Shown here piece after piece: positions 24,196-35,465 of a stretch of DNA of 64,000 nt. This DNA is from Zantedeschia hybrid cultivar (Eukaryota > Streptophyta > Magnoliopsida > Alismatales > Araceae). The notes under the pieces were generated by a model, which worked only from the letters and a program-made list of their open reading frames with translations, searched no databases and was not told the origin of the DNA. A program made the position numbers and the translations under genes. The stretch is taken from NCBI GenBank assembly GCA_030544215.1, contig JARZZO010000013.1, forward strand, positions 29,123,229-29,187,228. Direction: 5' to 3'. Every line of letters begins with the position of its first letter. Within the stretch, counting starts at the first letter, position 1.

Positions 24196-24290
24196 AAAAT
24201 GGATTTCCGAATAATCCGACATAGGAGGAGAGATCATGCCTAGGTCAGGTCCAGACCGGAGGGGTCTAGGAAATAGATCCCCCGCAAACA
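24196..24290 (+). repeat. Truncated 5' LTR of element C (last about 95 bp)
   Basis: The stretch from GATTTCCGAATAATCCG to CCCGCAAACA is nearly identical to the last 95 bp of the 3' LTR. About 3.0 kb of LTR, including the promoter, is missing. The remaining flank belongs to hAT2, so one deletion removed the LTR start and the left junction. Confidence 0.88.
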
Positions 24291-24294
24291 GAGA

Positions 24295-24311
24295 TGGCAT
24301 GCCCGGTGGGA
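24295..24311 (+). other. Primer binding site of element C
   Basis: TGGCATGCCCGGTGGGA begins four bases after the LTR. Similar TGGCA-GCCCGGTGGGA sites are typical of Tat-lineage elements. I did not assign the primer tRNA. Confidence 0.6.
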
Positions 24312-24420
24312 TCTCTCTTTCCCTTCATCTCTCCGTCCGGTGATGCCCTCACCATAACTCTACTACTAACTTTGCCATGTCTTATGTAGGTGGTTAAGTC
24401 TTCCACCCGTCAGAACAACA

Positions 24421-27027
24421 ATGGCAGCAAGGGTCACTTATGGCCCCCTCGCCGTGGCAGCCCATGTTCAGTGTGGATATCTCACGGCACCGACTAGCTT
24501 CGGCGATTTTCCCGCAGTCGTGGGGTCACCGTACTTCCTGGGAGTAATCCCAGCACCTGAGCCAGCTCCTGCGTAGGAGAAGAAGCGCGCCTCTCGCGCG
24601 AAGGAGGCCGATAAGGGTGGGAAAAGACAAGTCGTCTACACCACCAATACCATTACTGCATCCCATGCTTCCTCATCCAGCAGGAGGCAGAAGAAGAAGA
24701 ATGCTTCCCCGAGTCCCTCCCGGACCGGGAAAACCATATTGGTTGGGGACCTGCGTATTCGTCTAGATGGCGGGGAACCAATCATTCCAGAAACTCGGCA
24801 TGTCCCGACGGCCCCAGTCCGCAACCGTTTCGGGATCCTGTCAAAGGTATGCCAAGATGTGGCAGCCTTTAAAAAGAAAAAGAGAACGCAAAAAGTCGTT
24901 GTTCATCGGCCTGCATATACTACATCCCGACATACCGGGGGCAATATTGCAACCCGAGCACGGGATAATACTATTCCCCAAAATGGGGGCAAACACCAGG
25001 AGGGGCATGCGCCCCGCTTAAAGAAAATGTGGGTGACCAAGAAGGAAGCCTGTAAAATCCGCGAGGCTAGGGCTACCCTAGCAGAGCAACAGCCTCCCAG
25101 GCCTACAGAGCTGGTCAAGGAGATAAGTCATCCATCGACTTAGCTTCATCCTAAGCGGAGTCGGGGAAAGAAAGATACCTATGAGGCGCAAGAGCCTGCC
25201 CTAAAGCGGGCTTCGGTCTTTGAAAGACTCGGTGCTATGGTGCGGCCAGCACAGAGGAAAAGGAGGACCGCTCGGATGACGGATGATGGCATCCGAATAT
25301 ATACCTGCTATACTTCCAGCACAAATCGGCAGCCTTCTCAATCGGAAGAGCCGAGCAATATTGCTGGGATGATGCGAAGAGGTGGGCCAATTACCCGCCA
25401 AATGGAGCAATCCATGCGCCTGTTGGGCCAAGTAGGCCAGGGGGCAGAGCCGTCCCAAGTCAATGAGGGTGCAGCCAATACCCAGGAGCCAGGGACTGCA
25501 CAACTGCCGCAGGAACAACCACAACCTCAGACTCTTGAGGAAATTAGGCAGGAAAATCAGCAATTAAAGGCCTTGCTGTATGGCCTGATACAGAAGATGG
25601 AGGAACAGCAGAGGGTGGCCCCCGCTCCTCCAATAAATCTGCCTCCACCTAGGGCTATCCCTGCGCCAGCAGGACCCCCGGTTGTTGAGGTCAACTTCAG
25701 TCCTGAGGAGATTCAGGAAGATAGGGCCGAAGAGCCCAACTATAATGCTCACCAATCGCGTGCGTCAGCGGAAGATGCGACAGCATCGCAAAAGCACCTG
25801 ATCGAGCAAATTGTTGAGGCCAAGATGGTCGAACAAGACGAAGGGATAAGCACGTTTGATTTATATAAAGTGTCATTCCTAGTTCGTCACATGTTCAAAA
25901 AGCTTCCAGCGGATCATAATAAATGCCCCAAAGTCACAAGATACGACGGGGAGGGCTCAGCCCAAGAGCATATAACCCATTATATGAGTGACTTGGGAGA
26001 ATTGGCAACTGAGGAGGCATACCTTTTAAGGTTCTTCTCGACTTCCCTCACCGGCACGGCATTCCAGTGGTATGCCAAACTGAAGCCCAACTCCATAAGT
26101 AGCTGGGAAGAAATGCAGAAAAAATTCCTTGATCGCTTCAAAGTGTCGGAGCGGAAGGTCACTATCACCGAGTTGGTGACGCTCAAACAAGGAAAGAATG
26201 AATCCGCCGTGGATTATATTAAGAAATGGCGGAACCTCAGCATGAGGTGCGACAACCCACCCGTCCATGAAGACGCAGTGTTATTGTGCAAGAGGGGTCT
26301 GAAACCCGAGATAAATGAGAAACTGATCGGAGCCAATGTCAGAAACTTCGATCAACTCAATAATATCGTGACGGAGATCGAAATGTTCTTTGCCGATTAC
26401 CCCACTATACTTCCAAATAAGGGGAAAGCACCAAGAGAGCGGGGCGCTCTAGCTAAAGAAGTAAATACAGTTGACTTTTCTCCTGCTCCAGAAAGGAGCG
26501 AGGCCAGGAGAGGTCCCAGTACCCCAGCGGCCAATAAAAAGGGGGAAGGGAAGGCGCCAGTTTCTTCTCTCGCCGAAAGAATGAAAAAGCCATACTCTTT
26601 CACCCGCGAGCATACAAGAAAATTGTTCGAAACATGTATGCGGGCAAAACTCCTGTCGCTCCCTGAGCCCAAAAAGCCGGCTGAGGCAGGCAGGGTTAAT
26701 GAGCCGAATTATTGCCCATATTATCGAATGCTGGGACATGTCATAGAAGACTGTTATGTCTGCAAAGATGAAATAGAAAAACTTATCCGTGAAGGCGCGG
26801 TAGAGATGGGTAAACATTTGGTAAGCCCTCCTCAACCTCACCAAAGAGGTAAGCAGGCATTTGCTGTTAATGTCATCTATATGAGCAAGAGTTCATCCGG
26901 GTACCACCCCGAAGAAGAAGCGGTGAGGCCCTCGCCGGAGCGCGAGGCAACACCAATATATACTCCAGCAACTCCTCCCCCTGGGACTCGGTCATGGCGG
27001 CATTGGAAGAAATCCAGACAAGCCTGA
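24421..27027 (+). pseudogene. gag of element C, with two premature stops
   Basis: The frame opens with ATG at 24421, about 130 bp after the LTR, and runs in one frame to 27027 except for TAG codons at 24574 and 25141. The last 596 codons (from 25237) are open. A Retrotrans_gag capsid domain lies at about 25921-26400 (FQWYAKLKPNSISSWEEM). A C-terminal Cys-His segment, CPYYRMLGHVIEDC, lies near 26711. The long acidic and Pro-rich N-terminal part is usual for Tat gags. The protein would form the nucleocapsid. Confidence 0.85.
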
Positions 27028-28238
27028 CACGACTCTCATGTCAACAGGAGGAGCTTACCCAGATGGAGGGACTCTCCGGACAATTTTCAGAAACTCTGTC
27101 ATTCAGCAAGGTTGACAGATTCTTCTCTTCTGAAGGGGTGGAATCGGATCCCTATCGTCCTTCAAGAAAAAGAGGCAAACGGGCTATGTTTCCTAGAGAG
27201 GACTTGGAAACATATCGCCAAGAAGAAACCACCTCTTATAGAAGAAGCCATGAAAGCGTAAGAGTAGCCGAAAGAGGGCGTCAAGCCAGGCGAATAGTCG
27301 ATAAAGAGGCTGGAATACGCTTCAGAAATACATTGACTCTGAGGGAAAGGCGCGCAAAGCCCTACTCATTCCCTAAAGACAAAGTTCGCGAACTTTTCCG
27401 ACTTTGTATGAAAAAGAAAGTCATCATCCTTCCAAGGCCAAGAAGGGAGGAAGAGATGCATATGACAGATGATCCTAATTTCTGTCACTACCATCGGGCC
27501 CTTGGGCACCGAACGGAGCATTGTTTCGTCTTCAAGGATGAAATAGAAAAATTAATCCAGGAAGGACAAATAAATATGGGGAAGTATCTGGTTGATCCCC
27601 CACAACCTCATGTAACTAATTATTCTGTGAATATGGTCCATAAGTTCTCCTCCAATATGAAGGACGTCACAGATAGTACATAAAAGGGAATGGCACCCGA
27701 TGGGCCGCCCACTCTTCGCGCCATTGATACTGTGGCAGCAATAGCCAGAAAGATACAAATGTTGGACATGAGATGTCAACAAGAGAATCCGGAGGTGGGT
27801 CCCTCCAAAAAGTCCATAAAGGAAATATTCGGCGAATATCAAATGTTGCCAGATTCGATGGTCGAGCAAGCTGTCAAAGCCACTCTTGACCCCGATCAGC
27901 CAGAAAGTCCATAGACTAAGGCGAAGAAGAAAAAGAAGCCTAAAATGGCTAAATCCTTGCAAACACATACGGCAAAAGGGAAAGTTGTGGTTCATTTCGA
28001 CTCACTCCCAGAAATGCCGGCCCAACCTAGCTTCGTTCAAGAAGCAGCAAGGAGAAAGAAACAAGAAAAGAATAGAAAAAGAAGTGAGAAGAGAAGGCTA
28101 AAGAAGCAAGAAATGCTTGCTAATGCCATAAATATGTCTGAGGACAAAAACTCACCACTTCAAAGGTTGCAGAAAATCATCGAGGAATTAGAAGAATATC
28201 AGTCAAGTCGGCCCACAGAGGATGTCCCTTTGGATTAA
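26994..28238 (+). pseudogene. Gag C-terminal/pro-linker region of element C in the pol frame, with stops
   Basis: It overlaps the end of gag and is in the frame used by pol. In-frame stops are at 27681, 27912 and 28236. Residues near 27350-27640 repeat the end of gag: KPYS, a helix, FCHYHRALGHRTEHC, KDEIEKLI, then PPQPH. The Cys-His domain is therefore duplicated. A lysine/arginine-rich stretch follows at 27930-28110. The frame change at 26994-27027 could be a programmed shift or a mutation. Confidence 0.7.
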
Positions 28239-28289
28239 TATATTCCATGGGAAGAGTTCGACCGACGAGCTCGCCTCAGAGCGTGGCTG

Positions 28290-31200
28290 TTGGACCTCCA
28301 GGGTCGCATGCGAAAGGCTAGTGAAGATGAGCTCTCCATTCTGGACGATGTCAGCTTATTCTGGGATGATGGGTTAACGATGGAAAAAATAGAACAACAA
28401 TATCGAGCATGTCATGTAGTGTCGGCTCAACTACAAGATATTTCAGACGGCGAAGCGAGGCACGCTTCACCGGAAACCGGAACCCCTTTGGCTACCTATC
28501 AAAGGAAGGGGAATTGGAGAAATCAGAATAAAGGCCGAGGCCGAGGCCGAGGTCGAGACCGCAATAACGGTCGGGATGAAAATCAACCCAACCAAGATAA
28601 AATCATCTATTTCAGGGGAGAAACCCCAGGGCCAATTCCAAGGCCAGAAATCCGAGGTAATGTTTGCTTCTGCCCCTCTTCCGACGAAGAAGAATGTTCT
28701 CTGCAAGCAGAAAATGCTCAACTCATCAAGGAATCAGGAGAGATAAATCCTTCAGTCCAGCCAAATCCCGCAGAGGGAGTCGAGACCTTGGCGGAATTAT
28801 TCGCCGAAGAAGCACAAATTGATCCTACAAAAGGGGAAATGCAAACAGAAGAATCCCCGATTTCTGGGGATCAGTTAAAAGCCTTGAAGGAGACCCTTCA
28901 CAGCATGGTGGAAATAATGCCTCCTATCGAACAAGCCCGAGCTAGGGCGGATCGAAAGGTGTTACAGAATATGAAAAGAATGCCAGCTTCCCTCAGTATA
29001 TGGGAAGCAATAGCCTTGAGCAAAGAATTAAGGGAGGCGTTGATTACTGCCTTACAAAATCCCGAAACATATGAGGTCCATATGGCCGAGATAAGGGCTC
29101 AGGCATATGAAACATATGAGGCTGCGGTAGCTTTTACCGATGATGATATGCTGTTATCATCGTCATGCCACAATAGACCACTATATATGCGGGGCAAAAT
29201 CAATGGCCGGGAGGTCGATAGAATATTGGTAGACTCAGGCTCTGCCGTAAATATACTGCCCCTCAAAACATTTCAAGCGTTATACCTCACCCCATACATG
29301 AAAAAGGTGCAAGGCATAAAGATATCAGGCTTCAACCAAGAGGCGGAAGAGGCCCTTAGTCGAGTTGATGTGGAGTTATGTCTGGACGATTGGGTAACCC
29401 AAGTGTCCTTTCTCATAGTCGACTCCAATACTTCCTTCAAGGCACTACTTGGCAGGCCTTGGTTACATAGAAATTGGGTGGTGCCTTCGACTCTCCACCA
29501 ATGTCTCAAATATACAAAAGACGGTGAGCAACACCGGATATTTGCCGACTTGGAGCCATTCAAGGCATATGACTGCCATCTGGCAGATGCACAATTATAC
29601 TTTGATAAGGCCTCGGACCCAACGACCGGCGAAAGCCATCGTAAGGGGAAGAAGATAGTCGATAAGTCTTCCGATGAGGAAGGCGGAATTACGATTAATG
29701 AAGACAAGGCTGCTAGATTCCGGCAAGGAATGAAGCCCGGCCAGTCTCATCGAAAGTCGGCTAAATTTGGCAGGCCAGCCATCAATTTGGAAGCCAATGC
29801 TATTAGCAAAGAAATAGAGGCCGGCATATGCCTACCTCCCGGCCTTACAAAGCCCATATTCCTCAGGGAAGTCCACACTGTGGAAGAATTGAAAACCTTC
29901 GTAGTCCGTCACAAAGACAGGCGGCGCATCATATTTTATAAGGGAGATCTCGTGCCAGAGGGTCCTCCCGAAGACGGTTTTGGACATAAAAATGTCCGGT
30001 CGGAAGTCGAAGAAGTGGTCCAAGGAATGGACGATATACCCCAATATATAAAACAAATGTGCAAACGCCAAAGCATCCCAGAAAGACAAAGTGCAGTCAG
30101 GAATAAATTCTTTCGAGAATTATGGCATCCTGCAGAAGTCAGGGGGCAATCATCCAATCAAGATAGAAGAGGCCTTGGATATAGGCCACGCCATAGGTCT
30201 TCTACCCTATATGCAATCCATATGGTGAGTCTACTATCAGGAGTAGAGGAGCCAACTAGTCATATCAGGCTTGACAGTTCGGGAAATGGAGATGAAGAAA
30301 TCCCTCCATCTGTCGAGATAGCCTCAACTGAAACGAATGCTATTCGTGAATGGGAACGATGTCCGGCAAGGCCTTCCCAATACGCAAATAAAGACTATGA
30401 TATCGATATGGAAAAGCAAGAAGGACCTCTGGGAGCTGCTGATGCGATCTCTCAAGGCCCGCACGAAAATTCAGGCGAATGGCATGAAGCCTACTCAGCC
30501 GATATAAATGAAGATGAGGACTTCATCGATCTTCAACCAGCTCCTCGAGAGATAGAGGATGGAGGACAAGCCACGGTTGACGAACTAGTAGAGATCAATC
30601 TCGGCAAACCAGAAGACCCTCGGCCGGTTTTCCTCAGCGCCCTCCTGAGCGACGAAGAAAGACAGGCGTACACTGAACTCTTGACAGAATTCAAAGATTG
30701 TTTCGCCTGGAATTATAAAGAAATGCCTGGCCTGGACCCTTCAGTGGCGGAGCATGAATTATCAATTCTCCCTGAAGTCAAGCCAATAAAGCAAACTCAG
30801 AGGCGAATGCGCCCTGAGTTAGAAATCATGGTGAATGCCGAAGTTGACAAGATGCGAGAGGTTGACTTCATCGAAGAATGCATATACCCAATATGGCTGG
30901 CAAATATTGTGCCGGTGAAGAAAAAGAATGGCCAAGTCCGAGTCTGTATTGACTTTCGTGACTTAAATAAGGCATGTCCGAAGGATGACTTCCCATTGCC
31001 GATAACCGAAACCATGGTGGATGTCACCACAGGATATGAAGCCTTGTCTTTCATGGATGGGTCATCGGGCTATAATCAGATTAGAATGGCCCTCAAAGAT
31101 AAAAATCATACAGCTTTTCGCACTCCGAAAGGAATATTCAACTACAAAAGGATACCCTTCGGTCTGAAGAATGCCGGTACTACATACCAAAGGGCCATGA

Positions 31201-32129
31201 CCAAAATATTTGATGAAATGCTGCATAATTTGGTCGAATGTTATGTTGATGACCTCGTCGTGAAATCTGCAAAGAAAGACGACCACCTCGAGGACTTACG
31301 AAAAGTCTTCGAAAGGCTTCGCCAATATCAACTCAAAATGAATCCCATGAAGTGCGCTTTTGGCGTCTCTAGCGGGAAATTTTTGGGCTTCATAGTCCGA
31401 TATAGGGGAATCGAGATCGACCCCGATAAAATCAAAGCAATCAGGGAGCTGCCCTCTCCCAGGACTCTAACTGAGCTTAGATCCTTGCAAGGCAAGCTAG
31501 CCTATATCAGGAGGTTTATCTCCAATCTATCCGGAAGGTGCAGGCCCTTCTCAAAATTAACAAAGAAAGGAACCCCATTTATTTGGGACAAAGAATGCCA
31601 AAAGGCACTTGACGATATAAAAGAATATCTCCTCAAGCCGCCAGTGCTAGGGGCGCCCATAAAGGGTAAACCACTCATACTCTATATTACAGCCCTGGAT
31701 GCTTCCTTGGGAGCTTTACTGGCGCAAGAAAGTGAGGATGGAAAAGAGCAGCCGCTCTATTACCTCAGCAGGATGTTGGTGGGTCCTGAACACCGATATA
31801 CTCCAACAGAAAAGATGTGCTTGGCACTTATATTCGCCACAAAGAAGCTGAGGCATTATTTGTTGGCATATGAAGTCAAACTCATATCGCGGTTTGATCC
31901 GCTAAAATTCCTGCTTCGCCAGCCTGTGTTGTCTGGGAGGTTAGGGAAATGGGCCTTACTCCTCATGGAGTTTGATATTACCTTTGTCCCCCAGAGGGCG
32001 ATAAAAGGACAGGGTATGGCCGAGTTCTTGGCAGCACACCCAATTCCTGAAATTTCCCCTCTGAATAATGAATTGCCTGACGAAGAAGTCTTGCCTGCAC
32101 AGAAAATACTGGATGTGCAGCAAGCATAA
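28290..32129 (+). CDS. Pol polyprotein of element C: protease, RT, RNase H
   Basis: An open stretch of 1,279 codons, in frame with the upstream and downstream blocks. An RG-rich patch lies near 28525-28570. The aspartic protease active site VDSGSAVN is near 29230. RT contains VCIDFRDLNKACPKDDFPLP near 30940 and the catalytic YVDD at 31242-31253. The first RNase H follows, with a TALDAS start near 31690 and the RFDPLKFLL variant of the TDH box that is usual in Tat elements. The open frame ends at a TAA (32127) just before the second RNase H. The enzymes copy the element RNA into DNA in the particle. The real start is probably upstream within gag-pro. Confidence 0.92.
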   Translation: MDLQGRMRKASEDELSILDDVSLFWDDGLTMEKIEQQYRACHVVSAQLQDISDGEARHASPETGTPLATYQRKGNWRNQNKGRGRGRGRDRNNGRDENQPNQDKIIYFRGETPGPIPRPEIRGNVCFCPSSDEEECSLQAENAQLIKESGEINPSVQPNPAEGVETLAELFAEEAQIDPTKGEMQTEESPISGDQLKALKETLHSMVEIMPPIEQARARADRKVLQNMKRMPASLSIWEAIALSKELREALITALQNPETYEVHMAEIRAQAYETYEAAVAFTDDDMLLSSSCHNRPLYMRGKINGREVDRILVDSGSAVNILPLKTFQALYLTPYMKKVQGIKISGFNQEAEEALSRVDVELCLDDWVTQVSFLIVDSNTSFKALLGRPWLHRNWVVPSTLHQCLKYTKDGEQHRIFADLEPFKAYDCHLADAQLYFDKASDPTTGESHRKGKKIVDKSSDEEGGITINEDKAARFRQGMKPGQSHRKSAKFGRPAINLEANAISKEIEAGICLPPGLTKPIFLREVHTVEELKTFVVRHKDRRRIIFYKGDLVPEGPPEDGFGHKNVRSEVEEVVQGMDDIPQYIKQMCKRQSIPERQSAVRNKFFRELWHPAEVRGQSSNQDRRGLGYRPRHRSSTLYAIHMVSLLSGVEEPTSHIRLDSSGNGDEEIPPSVEIASTETNAIREWERCPARPSQYANKDYDIDMEKQEGPLGAADAISQGPHENSGEWHEAYSADINEDEDFIDLQPAPREIEDGGQATVDELVEINLGKPEDPRPVFLSALLSDEERQAYTELLTEFKDCFAWNYKEMPGLDPSVAEHELSILPEVKPIKQTQRRMRPELEIMVNAEVDKMREVDFIEECIYPIWLANIVPVKKKNGQVRVCIDFRDLNKACPKDDFPLPITETMVDVTTGYEALSFMDGSSGYNQIRMALKDKNHTAFRTPKGIFNYKRIPFGLKNAGTTYQRAMTKIFDEMLHNLVECYVDDLVVKSAKKDDHLEDLRKVFERLRQYQLKMNPMKCAFGVSSGKFLGFIVRYRGIEIDPDKIKAIRELPSPRTLTELRSLQGKLAYIRRFISNLSGRCRPFSKLTKKGTPFIWDKECQKALDDIKEYLLKPPVLGAPIKGKPLILYITALDASLGALLAQESEDGKEQPLYYLSRMLVGPEHRYTPTEKMCLALIFATKKLRHYLLAYEVKLISRFDPLKFLLRQPVLSGRLGKWALLLMEFDITFVPQRAIKGQGMAEFLAAHPIPEISPLNNELPDEEVLPAQKILDVQQA

Positions 32130-32135
32130 GTAAAG

Positions 32136-33989
32136 ATGTGGCAGCTATACTTCGATGGGGCCTCACGAACCATTATAAAGCCGGATGGCACTTCGACCAC
32201 AAAGGCCGGAGCTGGCTTGGTCCTAGTCACCCCAGAAGGTGGGATATTGCACCACTCATGTGCCCTAATGGAATCCCTAACTAATAATGAGGCAGAATAT
32301 GAAGCTCTAATTATAGGGTTGGAAATTGCCTTGGAAATAGGCGTCAGATGTATCCAAGTATACGGGGACTCCCTGTTGGTCATCCGGCAAATTCTCGGCA
32401 TATTCGAGGTCAGGAAGACCGAATTAATGGCTTATCATGCGGCGGCCGTCCGGCTGAGCGAAAAATTCTATACCTTCGTCATAGAACATATCAGAAGAGG
32501 CCAAAATGCCCAGGCCGATGCATTAGCTAAACTAGCGGCAGCGCTAAAATTGCCTCCCGAAGGTGAAGCCGAAATAGTTGTGAGGGACAGGAGACTCTTC
32601 CCCGCCTCATTAAATGAAGGAGATGGTCTAACAGTATTTGAGATTAATACACTGGAAGACCATAATATCAAAGAGGAAGATGATTGGCGTGTTCCTATCA
32701 TCAAAATAAAGAATGGCTGGCTCCCTGACAGCAAAGCCGAAAGAATCCAGCTGCTGCGAAGAGCAACTTCATACCGGCTGATAGATGACGTACTATATCG
32801 CCTTGTCCCTCAAGACAAAAACGCGGTTCTACTTCGGTGCCTTTCCCCGAAGGAGTCCTGCAAAATAATGAAGGAAGTTCATGCCGGGATGTGCGGAGCC
32901 CATCAGTCAGGCGCAAAAATGAAGATCAACATAAAAAATAAAGGCTTCTATTGGCCAACCATATTCGCAGATTGCGAGAAAATGGCGAAAAGCTGCCCCC
33001 AATGTCAAGCCTACGGACCTATTCCTAGGCGACCTCCCAATTATTTGCACCCGACAACCCCGACATGGCCTTTCGCCCATTGGGGAATGGATGTTGTGGG
33101 TCCATTAACACCGTCATCCCGAGGGTGTAAATATATTCTTGCTGCAACAGAATATTTTACTTGTTGGGCAGAAGCCATTCCTTTGAAAGAAGCGACCGGC
33201 GAAACGGTATCACGCTTCGTCAGACATAATATCATATACTGGTTCGGAACTCCCAGCCGGATCACATCAGATAATGGCACGCCATTTAAAAATCAAACAA
33301 TATATAAGATGGCAGCCAAATTTCATATAGACTGGAATGCGTCTTCAGTATATTATCCTCAAGCCAATGGGATGGCAGAAGCTTTCAATAAAACCCTATG
33401 CAAACTTCTGGTGAAGATCAGTGTGGGGCGAAAGCGGGATTGGGACGAGAAGATGCATGAAGCATTATGGGCCTACCGTACCGTCTATAAAACCCCAACG
33501 GGATGCTCCCCATACTCTTTGGTCTATGGAGCAGAAGCCATAATCCCGATAGAGATAGAGCTCGCATCTTATAGGGTCGCCCTGCATTATGGAGTGCCGG
33601 AAGGCGACACGAGCGAGACTCAAAGACGCTATGAGGAACTATCAGACCTCGAAGGTGAGAGATTGCAAGCATATCAGCGCCTGCAAATATACCAAGCCCG
33701 AGTGTCTCGCGCATTCGATAAATTGGTGAAAGAAAGAACCTTCAAAAAGGGGGACCTTGTAATGGTCAAGCATAAAGATGTTATGGCCTCTCGGCCTAAA
33801 AATAAGTTCAACCCAAACTGGGTTGGACCCTTCATAGTAAGCAGAGTCTACGAGGGCGGTGCTTATAGGCTGGTGGATGAAAAAGGGAATCTTGCCTTTC
33901 CGCCACTGAACGGCCGACATATGAAGTTGTATTACGCTCCGGTACATGATCAGCCTGAGCGACAACAGCAACACAAATCGGTGCCGTGA
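32136..33989 (+). CDS. Archaeal-type RNase H and integrase of element C
   Basis: 617 codons in the same frame as the RT block and separated from it by one TAA. Residues 1-140 form a second RNase H (YFDGAS, NNEAEYEAL, YGDS, NAQADALA), the aRNH characteristic of the Tat lineage. Integrase has an HHCC zinc finger (H at about 32881, CPQCQ near 32995) and a catalytic core with Asp in WGMDVVG (about 33088), Asp in SDNGTPF (about 33271) and Glu in MAEAFNK (about 33379). A C-terminal GPF module (WVGPFIV...GRHMKLYY) ends it. All catalytic residues are present. It inserts cDNA into the genome. Confidence 0.93.
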   Translation: MWQLYFDGASRTIIKPDGTSTTKAGAGLVLVTPEGGILHHSCALMESLTNNEAEYEALIIGLEIALEIGVRCIQVYGDSLLVIRQILGIFEVRKTELMAYHAAAVRLSEKFYTFVIEHIRRGQNAQADALAKLAAALKLPPEGEAEIVVRDRRLFPASLNEGDGLTVFEINTLEDHNIKEEDDWRVPIIKIKNGWLPDSKAERIQLLRRATSYRLIDDVLYRLVPQDKNAVLLRCLSPKESCKIMKEVHAGMCGAHQSGAKMKINIKNKGFYWPTIFADCEKMAKSCPQCQAYGPIPRRPPNYLHPTTPTWPFAHWGMDVVGPLTPSSRGCKYILAATEYFTCWAEAIPLKEATGETVSRFVRHNIIYWFGTPSRITSDNGTPFKNQTIYKMAAKFHIDWNASSVYYPQANGMAEAFNKTLCKLLVKISVGRKRDWDEKMHEALWAYRTVYKTPTGCSPYSLVYGAEAIIPIEIELASYRVALHYGVPEGDTSETQRRYEELSDLEGERLQAYQRLQIYQARVSRAFDKLVKERTFKKGDLVMVKHKDVMASRPKNKFNPNWVGPFIVSRVYEGGAYRLVDEKGNLAFPPLNGRHMKLYYAPVHDQPERQQQHKSVP

Positions 33990-34488
33990 AGCCCAATATA
34001 TGTCTTAAAAACAAAATAATTCGGCAACCCGTCGGGGGATAACGCGCAAAAGCCATTCGCGCCAAGAAAAAGTCAATAATGCTCGAGCGCGAGCGCATAG
34101 GCCCATAAAGCCACATATTTGTTCCCCGGCGGGGGGAGAACTCTCTCGGCCCGTTGAGGGTAGAGATCGAGTTTTCCCACATTCTTACCCAGGGAGGATA
34201 TCAGAGTCGTCAATGACGAATAAACCCTTGGTACCACACTGGTGGTACAATAATGTCCCATCAAGGGCTACGACCGAGGCGATGATGACGATGACCTCCC
34301 AACTCGGTAAGGGAGTGGGAAAGCTTGCTCTTCTGCTCGATGCAGTCTGAGGGAATAATCCCCGTTCCTGCTATACCAAATGTAAATACATAGACATATT
34401 CTTGAAGGATGGCATATAATGGTGGGTGATTCACCTCAAAAGGAGGTATTTCCCGTCAAGAATATTATGCAATCCAGAATTCATATTT
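33990..34488. other. Spacer after pol of element C, no gene
   Basis: About 500 bp follow the integrase stop. I see no reading frame of note. Short words like CTCGGTAAGGG and GGCGGGGGG occur but no clear repeat until the array at 34489. Confidence 0.45.
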
Positions 34489-34957
34489 CGCCCGCGGAAG
34501 GCGTTAAACTCCGGAATTTGTCTACGGGAGGCATTAAATCCCGAAATTCATATTTCGCCCGCGGAAGGCGTTAAACTCCGGAATTTGCCTACGGGAGGCA
34601 TTAAATCCCGAAATTCATATATCGCCCGCGGAAGGCGTTAAACTCCGGAATTTGCCTACGGGAGGCATTAAATCCCGAAATTCATATTTCGCCCGCAGAA
34701 GGCGTTAAACTCCGGAATTTGCCTACGGGAGGCATTAAATCCCGAAATTCATATTTCGCCCGCGGAAAGCGTTAAACTCCGGAATTTGCCTACGGGAGGC
34801 ATTAAATCCCGAAATTCATATTTCGCCCGCGGAAGGCGTTAAACTCCGGAATTTGCCTACGGGAGGCATTAAATCCCGAAATTCATGTTTCGCCCGCGGA
34901 AGGCGTTAAACTCCGGTATCCGCCTGCGGAGAGCGTTAAACTCCGGAATCTACCCCG
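34489..34957. repeat. 67-bp tandem repeat of element C (seven units)
   Basis: Units start at 34489, 34556, 34623, 34690, 34757, 34824 and 34891, an exact 67-bp period. Each unit holds two related halves, one around CGCCCGCGGAAGGCGTTAAA and one around GCCTACGGGAGGCATTAAA, both followed by a CCGGAATT or CCGAAATT word. Identity between units is very high, which suggests recent amplification. Confidence 0.92.
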
Positions 34958-35465
34958 GGGAGGCGTTATATCTTGAAGATTCTCATGTTCGCCCCAAGAA
35001 GGCATTATATCCTAAATCTTCCCCTTGGCTTAAACTAGTCCCACCGGCATGCCATAAGGGGGTTGAAAAATTCCTTTGCCCCGAGGAGGCGTTGTATCCT
35101 AAAGTCTTCCCTGGGCATACGCCAGTCCCACTGGCACGCCATAAAAGGGTTGAAAATTTTCCTATCGCCCCGCGGAGGCAATGTATCCTGAATCTTCCCT
35201 GGGCATACACCAGTCCCACTGGCATGCCATTAAAGGGTTGAAAATTCCCTCTGCCCTGAGGAGGCGTTGTATTCTAAAAAATTTCCTCCATAAATCATAG
35301 TCCCATCGGCATACCCACATGCTATAGTCCCAGCGGCGTGCTGAAGGCGGTCGAATTCGCCCCAAAGGGACACTATACCCTAAAAATTGCCCCTGGTATA
35401 CGCTAGTCCCACTGGTATGCCTTGGTGGCCTGGAAATTCATATTCGCCCACGGGAGACTTTATAT
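34958..35465. repeat. Diverged tandem repeat with an 88-bp period
   Basis: Between the two clean arrays the core GCCC-GGAGGCGTT-TATCCT recurs with a longer spacer containing CCCTGGGCATACGCCAGTCC. For example, copies of CTTCCCTGGGCATAC start at 35106 and 35194. The copies are about 80% alike and look like an older layer of the same family. Confidence 0.7.

Noticed and set aside
24295..24311. tRNA-like sequence
   Set aside because: It is only a tRNA 3' end complement directly after an LTR, so it is a primer binding site; no cloverleaf is present.
31856..32401. A 181-codon minus-strand reading frame opposite pol
   Set aside because: It is a shadow of the RNase H coding strand, with no conserved domain.
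34489..34957. Regularly spaced repeats resembling a CRISPR array
   Set aside because: The 67-bp units are contiguous tandem copies without variable spacers, lie inside a plant retrotransposon, and there are no cas genes.
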